From positions 36,999,001 to 37,063,000 of the forward strand of contig NC_083696.1 of the NCBI RefSeq assembly GCF_033118175.1: a stretch of DNA of 64,000 nucleotides. Reading direction: 5' to 3'. Below are positions 1 to 11,185 of the stretch, in pieces. The notes below the pieces were generated by a model that made no database searches, was not told the DNA's origin, and worked only from the letters and a program-made list of their open reading frames with translations. Source of the DNA: Dama dama. Taxonomy: Eukaryota; Chordata; Mammalia; Artiodactyla; Cervidae. The position numbers were made by a program, and so were the translations under genes. Positions within the stretch are counted from its first letter, which is position 1; each line of letters starts with the position of its first letter.

Positions 1-84
1 ACAGCGCCAGCCCCTCCCCTGACCCCGAGACTAGCTCAGATCTTCTTTGTGTACATTCTCACAGCATCCCACACTTCTTGGTAG

Positions 85-420
85 CACTTATTAAATTATA
101 TAAATGTATGACTAATTTGTAATTATTTGACCAACATCTGTCTCGCTGATTGGACTGAGGTCCATGCAGTGGGGACCATGTCTGTCAGAATTCCTGGGAC
201 TGCCCTGGTGGTCCAGTGGCTAAGACTCTGCACTCCCAATGCAGGGGGGCCGGATTCAATCCCTGGTCAGGGAACTAGATCCCACAGGCTGCAATTAAGA
301 CCTGGTGCAGCCAAATAAATAAATAATTTTTTAAAGGAATTTCTGTTCTATCTCTGTGCTTAGGTCAGTTCCTAGCACATAGTAACAGCTCAAAAATATC
401 TGTTGCCCAGATGAATAAAG
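85..420 (+). repeat. L2 LINE 3' end, split by a CHR SINE
   Basis: The two outer parts (about 85-195 and 338-420) read like the conserved L2 3' end: a 'ggaccatgtctgtc' stretch, then 'cctagcacatagta' and a decayed 'aataaatatttgttgaatgaa'-like tail. The CHR SINE at 196-337 interrupts it; the flanks 'gaattcct' and 'gaatttct' look like its duplicated target. L2 is an old, inactive mammalian LINE, so this only gives a relative age. Confidence 0.6.
196..337 (+). mobile_element. CHR-2 type SINE (tRNA-Glu derived)
   Basis: Begins 'gggactgccctggtggtcc', has the tRNA B-box-like 'ttcaatccctggtcaggg', and ends 'ggtgcagccaaataaataaataa' before an A/T-rich tail. This is the CHR family of whales, hippos and ruminants, moved by L1-type machinery. 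It has no coding capacity. It sits inside the L2 fragment with a short imperfect target duplication. Confidence 0.85.
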
Positions 421-962
421 TAACTGAGACTCCAGTTTGAATATTGACCAAAGAATGCCCGACTTCCTTTCTGGCTTTAAAATGTTCTTTTCTTCTGGCA
501 AATGACAGTCTCCCCAAGTGACTTGAACATTCTCTTATGTCCTCCCTCATCAGGCTCACACAAAGAAGCAGTGGAATACAGTCAGGCAAGTCACATTATT
601 TTATTCCTCATTGTCATTCTTAATATACCTTTTGTATTCCAACCCCCATAAATCAATCTGTCCTGTTCTTCCCAGCAGGCACCAGCTTTGACCTTTCAAG
701 TGCCGATATTTTGTCCTAGAAATCTCTTAAAAGTGAGTGCCTCTCCCTGCCACACCAGCTTAACCTTTATAAAACTAAAGTGCTGCAATGTCTTCACTGA
801 TAAGCCCTGAATCCTGGTCTCCAATCAGGAAGAAAAAAAAAAAAACACTCTAAGGTCTGATTATGTAAGCAAATCTCACCACTAGACTAGATGATCACTA
901 TCACACTTCCAACACTAGTGCTTTGCAAGTCCATGATCACATGGTCACTCAGTGGGGAATAG
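421..962. other. Unassigned unique sequence
   Basis: No repeat family, exon or RNA was recognised. It holds an A-run (about 831-845) and an ORF (365-589, minus) with no family resemblance. Confidence 0.5.
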
Positions 963-1160
963 GTTGAGATTTATAAACTTTTGGAGTTGGGCAAACTTAG
1001 ATTTTCATTCTGACAGGCATTTAGTAGCTGTGAGAGCCTGACCAGTTTCTTTATCTCTCAAGCCTTGGGGTTTGGGTGAGTAATATGCCTCACAAGATCA
1101 TTGGAGAAGTAAAATGAAATACTGTCTGCAAATGTTTAGAACAGTTCCTAGTCCTCAAAA
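963..1160 (+). repeat. MIR SINE
   Basis: Decayed MIR: 'ttagtagctgtgagagcctgaccagtttctttatctctcaagcc' follows the MIR core, and 'tgcaaatgtttagaacagttcctag' its 3' part. Old tRNA-derived SINE tied to L2. Confidence 0.6.
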
Positions 1161-1203
1161 AGTTATTTGTTTTAAGATGTCACCAGTCTCATCACCATCC
1201 TGA

Positions 1204-1418
1204 GGGGCTTCCCAGGCTGTGCTAGTGGTAAAGAAACCACCTGCCAATGCAGCAGATGTAGGAGATGCAGGTTCAATCCCTGGGTCAGGAAGATCCCCTG
1301 GAGGAGGGCACGGCAACCCACTCCAATATTCATGCCTGGAGAATCCCATGGACAGAGGAGCCTGGCAGGCTGAAGTCCATGGGGTTGCACGACTAAAGTG
1401 ACTTAGCACATGTACAGA
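1204..1418 (+). mobile_element. Bov-tA SINE
   Basis: tRNA-Glu-like head ('ggggcttcccaggctg'), B-box-like 'ttcaatccctgggtcagg', then the BovB-derived body ('caacccactcca', 'cccatggacagaggagcct') and a tail resembling the BovB 3' end. Several short ORFs on both strands here are shadows of this SINE. Confidence 0.9.
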
Positions 1419-1828
1419 CAGAGTTTATGAGAAATCAACACAGGGACGCTGCAAGGTCCTTGATAAAGTAGAACACATAAAACGATGCACCACAGATCTC
1501 TGAAATCAGACTCAGCAACTTGGAACCACTACATCTTCCTACAGGTTCACTCCAGTTGGAGTGAGATGTTTTTCCAGAACCTCCTCCCTGTAATTAGAGA
1601 GAGTTGCCCTTCCTCTAGTGGCTCCTGAAACAGGACTAATGAAATAGAGCGATGTTTATTAACAAACCACATAAAGTAAATATCAGTTGGCCTCTTATCC
1701 TCCCAACGCCTACTCCCCATGCAATTAGTTCTGACGATTAATGCTTGAGACAGAAAGAAATGGAGTGCATGGGTTCCAAGAGGAGTATTATAAGATTTCC
1801 TTGAGAATCATTACATTTATGTTGATGT
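1419..1828. other. Unassigned unique sequence
   Basis: No gene, RNA or repeat recognised; base composition unremarkable. Confidence 0.5.
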
Positions 1829-1840
1829 ATTATATCTGAA

Positions 1841-2037
1841 GGGCTTCCCTGGTGGCTCAGTGATAAACAGCCTGCAATGCAGGAGGTGCAGGAGATGTGG
1901 GTTAGATCCCTGGGTCAGGAAGATCCCTTGGAGAAAAGCACGGCAACCCACTCCAGTATTCTTGCCTGGAGAATCCCATGGACAGAGGAGCCTGGAGGGC
2001 TACAGTAGTCCATAGGACACAACTGAAGTGACTCAAC
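1841..2037 (+). mobile_element. Bov-tA SINE with perfect 12-bp TSD
   Basis: Full Bov-tA structure starting 'gggcttccctggtggctc'. A perfect duplication 'attatatctgaa' flanks it at 1829-1840 and 2038-2049, which fixes both borders and shows a simple target-primed insertion. Confidence 0.95.
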
Positions 2038-2176
2038 ATTATATCTGAAAGGTCACTTTAGTCTATTTGGAACCTAACATATAATAAATATTGTTAAATC
2101 AATGACTGCCAAATATTTATGTTTACATTTATGCTCACAGTGCTAAACTAGTTTTCCCCTATGAATTTGATTCCTA

Positions 2177-2339
2177 TACAGTCCATACAATTCCCATACA
2201 GTCCATGAAATTCTCCAGGTCAGAATGCTGGAGTGGATAGTCTTTCCCTTCTCCAGGGGATCTTCCCAGCCCAGGGATCGAACCCATATCTCCCTCATTT
2301 CAGGTGGATTCTTTACCAGCTGAGCCACAAGGGAAGCCC
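2177..2339 (-). mobile_element. Bov-tA SINE, 3' part short
   Basis: Reverse Bov-tA: 'gaattctccagg'-like body, reversed tRNA B-box 'gggatcgaacccatatc', and head 'gagccacaagggaagccc'. The BovB-derived tail is shortened and carries a small duplication of 'catacagtccat'. Confidence 0.85.
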
Positions 2340-2603
2340 AGGAATATGGTACTGTATTTCATTTTATCATGTGGGGAGATTTATAGAAGAAAATAACACT
2401 TTGATACCATGATTAATACTATGAATGAAAATGTACTGAAAAATAAATTGTTGCCATTCAAAATCTGTGTTCCACTGCCTCCACTCCTGAGCTATAGGAC
2501 ATAATGCCTTACCTAACATTTGCTTTTTATACTTAGTATGAACAAATTTTCCTGCAACATCCCCTACTATTTTTTTTAAGCAATTTTTTTTTAACATTGC
2601 AAA

Positions 2604-2887
2604 TTTAAAAAAAAATTATGGCTGTGCTGGGTCTTCATTGCTGTTCAGGCTTTCTCTATCTAGTTACAGTGAGTCGGGGCTACTCTTCATTGTGCTGTGC
2701 AGGCTTCTCATTGAGGTGGCCTCTCTTGTTGTGGAGCATAGGCTCTAGGCTCTCGGGCTTCAGAAACTGTGGTGCATGGGCTTTAGGTGCTTTGTGGCAT
2801 GTGGGATCTTTACGAACCGGGAATCGAATCCATGTCTCCTGGATTGGCAGGTGTATTCTTTACCGCTGAGCTACCAGGGAAGTCCCC
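2604..2887 (-). mobile_element. CHR-1 type SINE
   Basis: Reverse long CHR: 'ggctgtgctgggtcttc', 'ggggctactcttcattg', 'cttctcattgaggtggcc', 'ttgttgtggagcataggct', and the head 'gctaccagggaagtccc'. It is the longer CHR form (about 280 bp) and is well diverged. Confidence 0.85.
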
Positions 2888-3053
2888 CCTGAGCAGTGTC
2901 TTTGATTTCCATTTATTTTAATAATAGTATCTTGTGTCTGTGTCTATGAATCTCCAGAGATAATCTAATTCATTTTAATAAGCATTTCTTACTCATGCAT
3001 TATGTGATGAGCACTAGGCTACACTCACAGGCTTATTAATCAAGAATATACCA

Positions 3054-5180
3054 CCAGACAGATCATGAACTTCTTATTGCCAAATTCAGACTGAAATTGA
3101 AGAAAATGGAGAAAACCATTAGATCATTCAAGTATGACCTAAATCAAATCCCCTATGATTATACAGTGGAAGTGAGAAATAGATTTAAGGGACTAGATCT
3201 GATAGACAGAGTGCCTGATGAACTATGGACAGAAGTTTGTGACATTGTACAGGAGACAGGAATCAAGACCATCCCCAAGAAAAAGAAATGCAGAATAGCA
3301 AAATGCCTGTCTGAGGAGGCCTTACAAATAGCTGTGAAAAGAAGGGAAGTGAAAGCAAAGGAGAAAAGGAAAGATATTCCCATTTGAATGCAGAGTTCCA
3401 AAGAAGAGCAAGGAAAGATAAAAAAGCCTTCCTCAGTGATCAATGCAAAGAAATACAGGAAAACAATAGAATGGGAAAGACTAGAGATCTCTTCAAGAAA
3501 ATTAGAGATACCAAGGGAACATTTCATGCAAAGATGGGCTCAAAAAAGGACAGAAATGGTAGGGACCTAACAGAAGCAGAAGATATTAAGAAGAGGTGGC
3601 AAGAATACAGAGAAGAACTGCACAAAAAAGAACTTCACCACCCAGATAATCACGATGGTGTGGTCACTCACCTAGAGCCAGACATCCTGGAATGTGAAGT
3701 CAAGAGAGCCTTAGGAAGCATCATTATGAACAAAGCTAGTAGAGGTGATGGAATTCCAGGTGAGCTATTTCAAATCCTAAAAGATGATGCTGTGAAAGTG
3801 CTGCACTCAATATGTCAGCAAATTTGGAAAACTCAGCAATGGCCACAGGACTGGAAAAGGTCAGTTTCCATTCCAATCCCTGAGAAAGGCAATGCCAAAG
3901 AATGCTCAAACTACCGCACAATTGCACTCATCTCACACACTAGTAAAGTGATGCTTAAAATTCTCCAAGCCAGGCTTCAGCAATACGTGAACCGTGAACT
4001 TCCAGATGTTCAAGCTGGTTTTAGAAAAGGCAGAGGAACCAGAGATCAAATTGCCAACATACACTGGATCATTGAAAAAGCAAGACAGTTCCAGAAAAAC
4101 ATCTATTTCTGCTTTATTGACTATGCCAAAGCCTTTGACTGTGTGGATCACAGTAAACTGTGGAAAATTCTTCAAGAGTTGGGAATACCAGACCACCTTA
4201 CTTGCCTTTTGAGAAATCTGTATGCAGGTCAGGAAGCAACAGTTAGAACTGGACATGGAACAACAGACTGGTTCCAAATAGGAAAAGGAGTACATCAAGG
4301 CTGTATATTGTCACCCTGCTTATTTAACTCATATTCAGAGTACATCATGAGAAATGCTGGACTGGATGAAGCTGGAATCAAGATTGCTGGGAGAAATATC
4401 AAAACCTCAGATATGCAGATGACACCACCCTTATGGCAGAAAGTGAAGAGGAACTAAAGAGCCTCTTGATAAAAGTGAAAGAGCAAAGTGAAAAAGTTGA
4501 ATTAAAGCTCAACATTTAGAAAAGTAGATCATGGAATCCAGTGCCATCACTTCACAGCAAATAGGTGGGGAAACAGTGGCTGACTTTACTTTTCTGGGCT
4601 CCAAAATCACTGCAGATGGTGATTGCAGCCATGAAATTAAAAGACGCTCATTCCTTGGAAGGAAACTTATGACCAACCTAGACAGCATATTAAAAAGCAG
4701 AGACATTACTTTATCAACTAAGGTCCATCTAGTCAAGGCTATGGTTTTTCCAGTGTTCATGTATGGATGTGAGAATTGGACTATAAAGAAAGCTGAGCAT
4801 CAAAGAATTGATGCTTTTGAAATGTGGTGTTGGAGAAGACTCTTGAGAGTCCCTTAGACTGCAAGGAGATCCAACCAGTCCATCTGAAAGGAGATCAGTC
4901 TTGGGTGTTCATTGGAAGGACTGATGTCGAGGCTGAAATTCCAATCCTTTGGCCACCTGATGCGAAGCTGAGTCATTTGTAAAGACCCTGATGCTGGGAA
5001 AGATTGAGGGCAGGAGGAAAAGGGGATGACAGAGGATGAGATGGTTGGATGGCATCACCAACTCATTGGACATGGGTTTGGATGGACTCCAGAAGTTGGT
5101 GATGGACAGGGAGGCCTGGCATGCTGCGATTCATGGGGTTGCAAAGGGTCAGACACGACTGAGCAACTGAACTGAACTGA
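3054..5180 (+). mobile_element. BovB (RTE) LINE, 5' truncated
   Basis: Non-LTR retrotransposon starting after the endonuclease domain of ORF2 and running through RT to the 3' end, which has the typical 'actgaactgaactga' tail. Full BovB is above 3 kb, so about a third is missing at the 5' side. An imperfect duplication ('aatatacca' at 3045 and 'aataatacca' at 5180) supports insertion in truncated form. BovB supplies the tail from which Bov-tA and BOV-A2 derive. It cannot be active: ORF2 is frameshifted and truncated. Confidence 0.92.
3097..4857 (+). pseudogene. BovB ORF2 remnant (reverse transcriptase and C-terminal part)
   Basis: Three open pieces in different frames: 3097-3387, 3384-4457 and 4531-4857. 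The middle one carries the RT fingers/palm, with the motif A region FCFIDYAKAFDCVDH and the motif B-like GVHQGCILSPCLF. Single-base losses near 3350 and near 4400 shift the frame. The catalytic YADD box is still encoded at 4412-4423, but one frame away from the motif A ORF. The later piece matches the C-terminal part of BovB ORF2. Non-functional copy, not a host gene. Confidence 0.88.
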
Positions 5181-5183
5181 ATA

Positions 5184-5640
5184 ATACCAGAGCTATATCT
5201 GTCCAGCTGTCACTGTCCAGCCACAAAAATGAGCATCACCCTAAAAAATTCAATGAGGAATGAAATGCAGGGAATGGATTTAAAACATGTTATAAAGGCT
5301 GGGATGGCAAAAGGAATAGGGTGTGTAAAGGAGGCTAGGAGAACTAGAGAAATAGAAAATCATCACTCAAACATAAGAGAGCTGGCCTGGAAACCCCAAG
5401 CCCATGCTAAGGGCTGAGCCACTGGAGGTATGGCCACTGCTGCAGGGGGAAATGCTGCGGGCTTGGGTCAGTCTCCCCCTGACACTGCTAAAGACACCTC
5501 TGGGTGGGAGTCCCCAGTAGCCACCTGCCAGTGCTGCCACCACTGTCCCCAGGGAGCTATCACATTCCTGAGTGCCTTGCTGGGTGTGCCAAGGAGGCAA
5601 GGCTTTGAGCACCAACCAACACAAATATGCTGATGTCCAT
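5184..5640. other. Unassigned sequence
   Basis: Short ORFs on both strands (5367-5701) overlap each other and resemble no family I know. No splice-framed exon is evident. Confidence 0.4.
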
Positions 5641-5672
5641 GCAATATGTTGTGCCTGGATGGGCCAGATATA

Positions 5673-5922
5673 GCAAATAAAAATACAGGATGCCCAGTCA
5701 AATTTTATTTTTTTTTAAAGGAAGGCTTATTTTTAATTTTTTTGGAGACAAGGTTTTTATTTTTTTTAATTTAATTTGACCATGCCACAAAGTAGACAGG
5801 ATGTTAGTTCCTTGACCAGGGATCAAACCTGGAAGCACAGACTTAACCACTGAACTACCACGTAAATCTCCCCAGTTAAATTTTAATTTCAGATCAACAG
5901 CAAGTAATTTTCTAGTATAAGT
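5673..5922 (+). repeat. Unnamed mammalian interspersed repeat, split by a SINE
   Basis: The halves 'aaaatacaggatgcccagt' and 'tttcagatcaacagcaagt' ... 'tagtataagtatg' belong to a widespread old mammalian repeat whose name I cannot fix from memory. It is interrupted by the CHR-like insert at 5708-5870. Confidence 0.45.
5708..5870 (-). mobile_element. CHR-type SINE, diverged
   Basis: Reverse SINE with a T-rich left end (the A-tail), 'ccttgaccagggatcaaacc' and 'ttaaccactgaactaccac' as head. It is flanked by 'cccagtcaaatttta' (5693-5707) and 'cccagttaaatttta' (5871-5885), a 15-bp TSD with one mismatch. Confidence 0.75.
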
Positions 5923-5935
5923 ATGGGGCCAGAGT

Positions 5936-6158
5936 GGGGCTTCCCCAATGGCTCCCTGGTAAAGAATCCACCTGCAATGCAGGAGATGCAGGAGCTGCCG
6001 GTTCAATTCCTGGGTTGGGAAGATCCTCTGAAGGAGGAAATGGCAGCCCACTCCAGTATTCTTCCTGGGAGAATCCCATGGACAGAGGAGCCTGGCAAGC
6101 TACAATCCATGAGGTCACAAAGAATCAGATGTGACTAAGCATGAAGCCCAACACGACG
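5936..6158 (+). mobile_element. Bov-tA SINE
   Basis: Complete Bov-tA from 'ggggcttccccaatggc' to a BovB-like tail. TSD 'atggggccagagt' (5923-5935) and 'atgggaccagagt' (6159-6171), 12 of 13 identical. Confidence 0.93.
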
Positions 6159-6171
6159 ATGGGACCAGAGT

Positions 6172-6583
6172 AATAAAGTCCTTTGTCTCAGACTCAGGAG
6201 ACTTGTATCTTCAGCCAGATTCTATGAAACAGAGACAGACTTACTTCTTTGCTTGGAAAGAAGGTAAAAATCAAATCCCAGACTTGACTTTGGGAGGCCT
6301 GTAACCCTAGGGCCCTCCAGATCTCCAAGTCTGATCTTCATATTCAAAGATGCAGTATAGATTTCCAAAGTTAAGCCATTAACACGTTCTTCTTACCAAT
6401 GGCCCAGTTCTCTTGTAGGAGACTCCAATACAAAGGTTAATGTGTGCAGCATGTGTCCATATATTCCCAGAGATGTTGTCGACTCTAGAAAGACACTACT
6501 TCACACAAATTGGAAACATGAAGGAATTAGTTGGTTCAGTCTCTCATTTCTCAAATGATGGCTAGTTCATGGTTCAAACAACC
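6172..6583. other. Unassigned unique sequence
   Basis: No gene, RNA or repeat recognised. Confidence 0.5.
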
Positions 6584-6784
6584 TTAGTTGGCAGACTCTT
6601 TTTTTATTTAATTTTTATTGGAGTATAGTTGCTTCACAGCTTTGTGTTAGTTTCTGCTGGACAGCAAAGTGAATCAACGATACGAATACATTAAATACCT
6701 CCTCTTTTGTTTCTATTTCCTTCCCATTTAGGTCACCACAGAGCACTGAGTAAAGTTGCCTGTGCTGTACAGTAGGTTCTCGTT

Positions 6785-7007
6785 GGCTTAGTTGCTAAGT
6801 TGTGTCCAACACTTGCGACCCCATGGACTGTAGTCCACCAGGCTCCTCTGTCCATGGGATTTCCCAGGCAAGAATACTGGAGTGGGTTGCCATTTTCTTA
6901 TCCAGGTTATCTTCCAAACGCAGGAATTGAACCCAGGTCTGCTGCATTTCAGGCATACTACTGCATTGCAGGCGAATTCTTTACCAACTGAGCTATGAGG
7001 GGAGCCC
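6785..7007 (-). mobile_element. Bov-tA SINE
   Basis: Reverse Bov-tA: 'gttgctaagttgtgtcc', 'ccatggactgtag', 'ggaattgaacccaggtc', head 'gagctatgaggggagccc'. It lies directly against the 3' tail of the next BovB, so it probably inserted into that tail. Confidence 0.9.
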
Positions 7008-7014
7008 TGTTTCT

Positions 7015-10000
7015 CATTCAGTTCAGATCAGGTGCTCAGTCATATCCAAATCTTTGTGACCCCATGGACTGCAGCATGCCAGGCTTCCCTGTCCATCACC
7101 AACTCCCAGAGCTTGCTCAAACTCATGTTCATTGAGTTAGTGATGCCATCCAACCATCTCTCATCCTCTGTTGTCCCCTTCTCTTCCTGTCTTTCCCAAT
7201 GAGTCAGTTCTTCACATCAGGTGGCCAAAGTATTGGAGCTTCAGCTTCAGCATCAGTCCTTCCAATGAATATTCAGGACTGATTTCTTGTAGGATTGACT
7301 GGTTTGATATCCTTGCAGTCCAAAGGACTCTCAAGAGTCATCTCCAACACCATGGTTCAAAAGCATCAATTTTTTGGTGCTCAGCTTTCCTAATAGTCCA
7401 AATCTCACGTTCATACATGACTACTGGAAAAACCATATCTTTGAATAGACAGACCTTTGTCAGTAAAGCAATGTCTCTGCTTTTTAGTATGCTGTCTAGC
7501 TTTTCTTCCCAGGAGTAAGTGTCTTTTCATTTCAAGGCTGTAGTCACCATCGGCAGTGGTTTTAGAGCCCAAGAAAATAAAATCTGTCACTGTTTCCATT
7601 GTTTTCCCATCTGTTTGCCATGAAGTGATGGGAATGGATTCCATGATCTTAGTTTTTTGAATGTTGAGTTGTAAACCAGCTTTTTCACTCTCCTCTTTAA
7701 CTTACATCAAGAGGCTCTTTAGTTCCTCTTCACTTTCTGCCATAAGGATGGTATCATCTGCATATCTGAAGTTATTGATATTTCTCCTTGCAATCTTGAT
7801 TCCACCTTGCTTCATCCAGTCCAGCATTTCACATGATGTACTCTACATATAAGTTAAAAAAGCAAGGTGACAATATACAGCCTTGATATACTCCTTTCCG
7901 AATTTAGAACCTGTCCACTGTTCCATGTCCGGTTCTAACTTTTGCTTCTTAACCTGCATACAGATTTCTCAGGAGGCAGGTCAGGTGGTCTGGTGTTCCC
8001 TTCTCTTTAAGAATTTTCTACTGTTTGTTGTGATCCACACAGTCAAAGGCTTTAGTGTAGTCAATGAAGCAGAAGTAGATGTTTTTCTGGAACTCTCTTG
8101 CTTTTTCTTTTTTGGATCATTTCATCCAATGATCCAATGGATGTTGCCAATTTGATCTCTGGTTCCTCTACCTTTTCTAAACATAGCTTGTACATCTGGA
8201 AGTTCATGGTTCACATACTATTGAAACCTGTCTTGGAGAATTTTGAGCATTACTTTTCTAGCACGTGAGATGAGTGCAATGGTGAGGTAGTTAGAACATT
8301 CTTTGGCATTGCCTTTCTTTGAGATTGGAACGGAAACTGACCTTTTCCAGTCCTGTGGCCACTGCTGAGTTTTCCAAATTTGCTGGCATATTGAGTGCAG
8401 CACTTTCACAGCATCATCTTTTAGGATTTGAAAGAGGTCAGCTGGAATTCCATCACCTCCACTAGCTTTGTTCATAGTGATGTTTCCTAAGGCCCACTTG
8501 ACTTTGCACTCCAGGATGTCTAGCTCTAGGTGAATGATCACAACATTGTAGTTATCTGGGTCATTAAGAGCTTTATTATATAGTTCTTCTGTGTATTCTT
8601 GCCATCTCTTCTTAATATCTTCTGCTTCTGTTAAGTCTATGCTGTTTCTGTCCTTTATTGTGCCTGTCTTTGCATGAAATTTTCCCATGGTATCTCTAAT
8701 TCTCTTGAAAAGATTTCTAGTCTTTCCCATTCTATTGTTTTCCTCTATTTCTTTGCATGAATCACTGAGGAAGACTTTCTTATTTCTCTTTGCTATTATT
8801 TGGAACTGTGCATTCAGATGGATATACCTTTCCTTTCACATCTCTTCTCTTCACAGCTATTTGTAAGGCCTCCTCAGACAACCATTTTGCCTTTTTGCAT
8901 TTCTTCTTCTTGAGGATGGTTTTGATGACCACCTCCTGTTCAGTGTTATGAGCCTCCATCCATACTTCTTCGGGCACTCTATCTTACAGATCGAATCCCT
9001 TGAATCTATTTGTCACTTCCACTATATAATCATAAGGGATTTGATTTAGGTCATACTTGAATGATCTAGTGGTTTTCCCTAATTTCTTCCATTTAAGTCT
9101 GAATTTGGCAATAAGGAGCTCATGTTCTGATCCACAGTCAACTCCCAGTCTTGTTTTTGCTGACTGTATAGAACTTCTCCATCTTCAGCTGCAAAGTATA
9201 TAATCCATTTGATTTTGGTATTGACCATCTGGTGATGTCCATGTATAGAGTCATCTCTTGTGTTGTTGGAAGAGGGTGTTTGCTATGACCAGTGGGTTCT
9301 CTTGACAAAACTCTGTCAGCCTTTGCCCTGCTTCATTCTGTACTCCAAGGCCAAATTTGCCTGTTACTGCAGGTATCTCTTGACTTCCTACTTTTGCATT
9401 CCAGGCGCCTATAATGAAAAGGACATCTTTTTTTGGTGTTAGTTCTAGAAGGTCTTGTAGGTCATCATAGAACCGTTCAGCTTCAGCTTCTTTGGCATTA
9501 GTGGTTGGGGCATAAAATTGGATTACTGTGATATTGAATGGTTTGCCTTGGAAACAACAGAGATCATTCTGTCATTCCTGAGATTGCACCCAAATACTAC
9601 ATTTCAGACTCTTTTGTTGACTATGAGAGCTACTCCATTTTTTCTGAGGATTCTTGCCCACAGTAGTAGATATAATGGTCATCTGGATCAAATTCACCCA
9701 TTCTGGTCCGTTTTGGTTCACTGATTCCTAAAATGTTGGTGTTCACACTTGTCATCTCTTGTTTGACCACTTCCAATTTGTCTTGAATCGTGGACCTAAC
9801 ATTTCAAGTTCCTATGCAATATTATTCTTTACAGCACCGGACTTTACTTTCATCACCAGCCACATCCACAATTAGGTGTTGTTTTTGCTTTGGCTCCTTC
9901 TCTTCATTCTTTCTGGAGCTATTTCTCCACTCTTCTCCAGTAGCATGTTTGGCACCTACCAACCTGGGGAGTTCATCTTTCAGTGTCATATCTTTTGCCT

Positions 10001-10015
10001 TTTCATTCTGTTCAT
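7015..10015 (-). mobile_element. BovB LINE, about 3 kb, 5' truncated
   Basis: Starts with the reversed tail 'tcattcagttcag' and runs through the 3' UTR, RT and endonuclease regions, stopping near 'ttttcattctgttcat' in the 5' part of the element. This copy keeps the endonuclease region, unlike the one at 3054. The reading frame is broken into pieces (7411-7644, 8218-8730 and 8780-8977 on the minus strand are the longest). The RT catalytic YADD box survives at 7753-7764. Confidence 0.92.
8218..8977 (-). pseudogene. BovB ORF2 fragment (endonuclease/RT linker and early RT)
   Basis: Two open pieces (8780-8977, then 8218-8730) with the BovB pattern MGKTRNLF, then EAEDIKKRWQEYTEELYNK and the NKASGGDGIPADLFQILKD segment in front of the RT palm. 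Stops and frameshifts separate it from the YADD box at 7753-7764. Same family as the remnants at 3097 and 23117. Confidence 0.85.
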
Positions 10016-10169
10016 TAGGTTCCCATTAGGTATCTATTTTGTACATTGTGTATATATGTCAATTTCAACCTCCCAGTTCACCCTACCCCCCTGCTCTCCT
10101 CCACCCTGATAACCTATGCATTCTCTATGTCTGTGTCTCTATTTCTGCTTTAGTTGGCTTACTCTTTAG

Positions 10170-10692
10170 CCTGATTTCAGTGCTCTCCATAACCTGACCT
10201 CAAGCTTCCAATAGAGGGCTAGATCATTTGACTCAAGTCCAAGTACAGTCAGTACATCTTAATTGAGTTCTGTGTGTGCTAGACAATATCAAATGTAGCA
10301 GCCAGAATTCTTGACTACAAGCAACAGAAGCCAACTGTCATGAACTTCAAATTTATTAAAAGGCTATCAACAAGCTTCAGAGGATAACCAGGAGTATACC
10401 AATTTGTTTTCCCAGAATAACTGTTTCAGGAGATTTACTGAGGAAAAGAAGGGTTTCACAAATAAACTTGAGAAGTGCTAGTGTATATTTTATTCTATTG
10501 AAGTTTTAAACTCTATATGAACAAAGATTCTATAGTAAACACACCTGTTTAACTTTGTAGAATCCATATTTCCCAATCATTCTGTAATGCAACAGAATGG
10601 CAGCCAGTAAAATTAGCATGCTATTAAACACATTTTGGGAACTGCTATATTAGTAAAATTCATGATAGTGTTAGATGCTTCTTGAATCCAAG
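10170..10692. other. Unassigned unique sequence
   Basis: AT-rich single-copy-like DNA; no gene, RNA or repeat recognised. Confidence 0.5.
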
Positions 10693-10915
10693 AAAGTGAA
10701 AGTGTTAGTCTCTCAGTTGTGTCTGACTCTTTGCCACTCTATGGACTATGTGGCCTGTCATGCTCCTCTGTCCATGGAATTCTCCAGGCAAGAATACTGG
10801 AGTGGGTTGCCATTCCCTTCTCTGAGAGATCGTTCCTACCCAGGGATCAAACTAAGGTCTCCTGCATTGCAGGCAGAATCTTTACTATCTGAGCCACCAG
10901 GTAAGCTGTATTGGA
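10693..10915 (-). mobile_element. Bov-tA SINE
   Basis: Reverse Bov-tA with 'gtcatgctcctctgtcc', 'gagtgggttgccattccc', 'gggatcaaactaaggtc' and head 'gagccaccagg'. Confidence 0.9.
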
Positions 10916-11039
10916 CAAACTTTCAAAGATTCCTGAACTGAGTTGCCATTCACTATAAAAAGTGTAAAATGGGAATGTTGTTTAACCCTATTTAATTTGT
11001 TTTTTATTCAATTTGTTTAAACTAAAACAAGCAAAAACA

Positions 11040-11185
11040 ATTCACCTATTTCTCCCACCCTTCCCTACCTCCCATCTCTGGTGGCCACCAATCAGTTCCC
11101 TGTATCTATGAGATGTTTTTTTTTTTTGGGGGGGGGGGGGTGGGGGACAGGACTGTTTGTTTAAGATTCCACATATGAAAGAGAT
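11040..11185 (-). repeat. Old L1M 3' fragment with T12-G13 run
   Basis: 'gtggccaccaatcagttccc', 'tgtatctatgagatg' and 'agattccacatatgaaagag' follow the reversed 3' end of an ancient mammalian L1. A homopolymer pair, T 11116-11127 then G 11128-11140, lies in the middle. Confidence 0.6.

Larger units (their letters stand above)
6601..10149 (-). mobile_element. L1 3' end, interrupted by Bov-tA and BovB
   Basis: Outer parts 6601-6784 and 10016-10149 read as the reverse of a ruminant L1 3' UTR ('ttattggagtatagttgctt', 'gtttctgctggacagcaaag', then 'tatctattttgtacattgtg'). The L1 has its own TSD (6584-6600 and 10150-10166, 15 of 17 identical). The inner 3.2 kb (6785-10015) is a later Bov-tA plus BovB block bordered by 'taggttctcgtt' and 'taggttcccatt'. 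Confidence 0.85.

Noticed and set aside
1204..1418. tRNA genes (here and in the other CHR and Bov-tA heads)
   Set aside because: The tRNA-like heads lack a full cloverleaf and are joined to SINE bodies.
5367..5701. Overlapping ORFs on both strands as a small gene
   Set aside because: Several frames are open at once in a GC-richer patch, with no domain or context.
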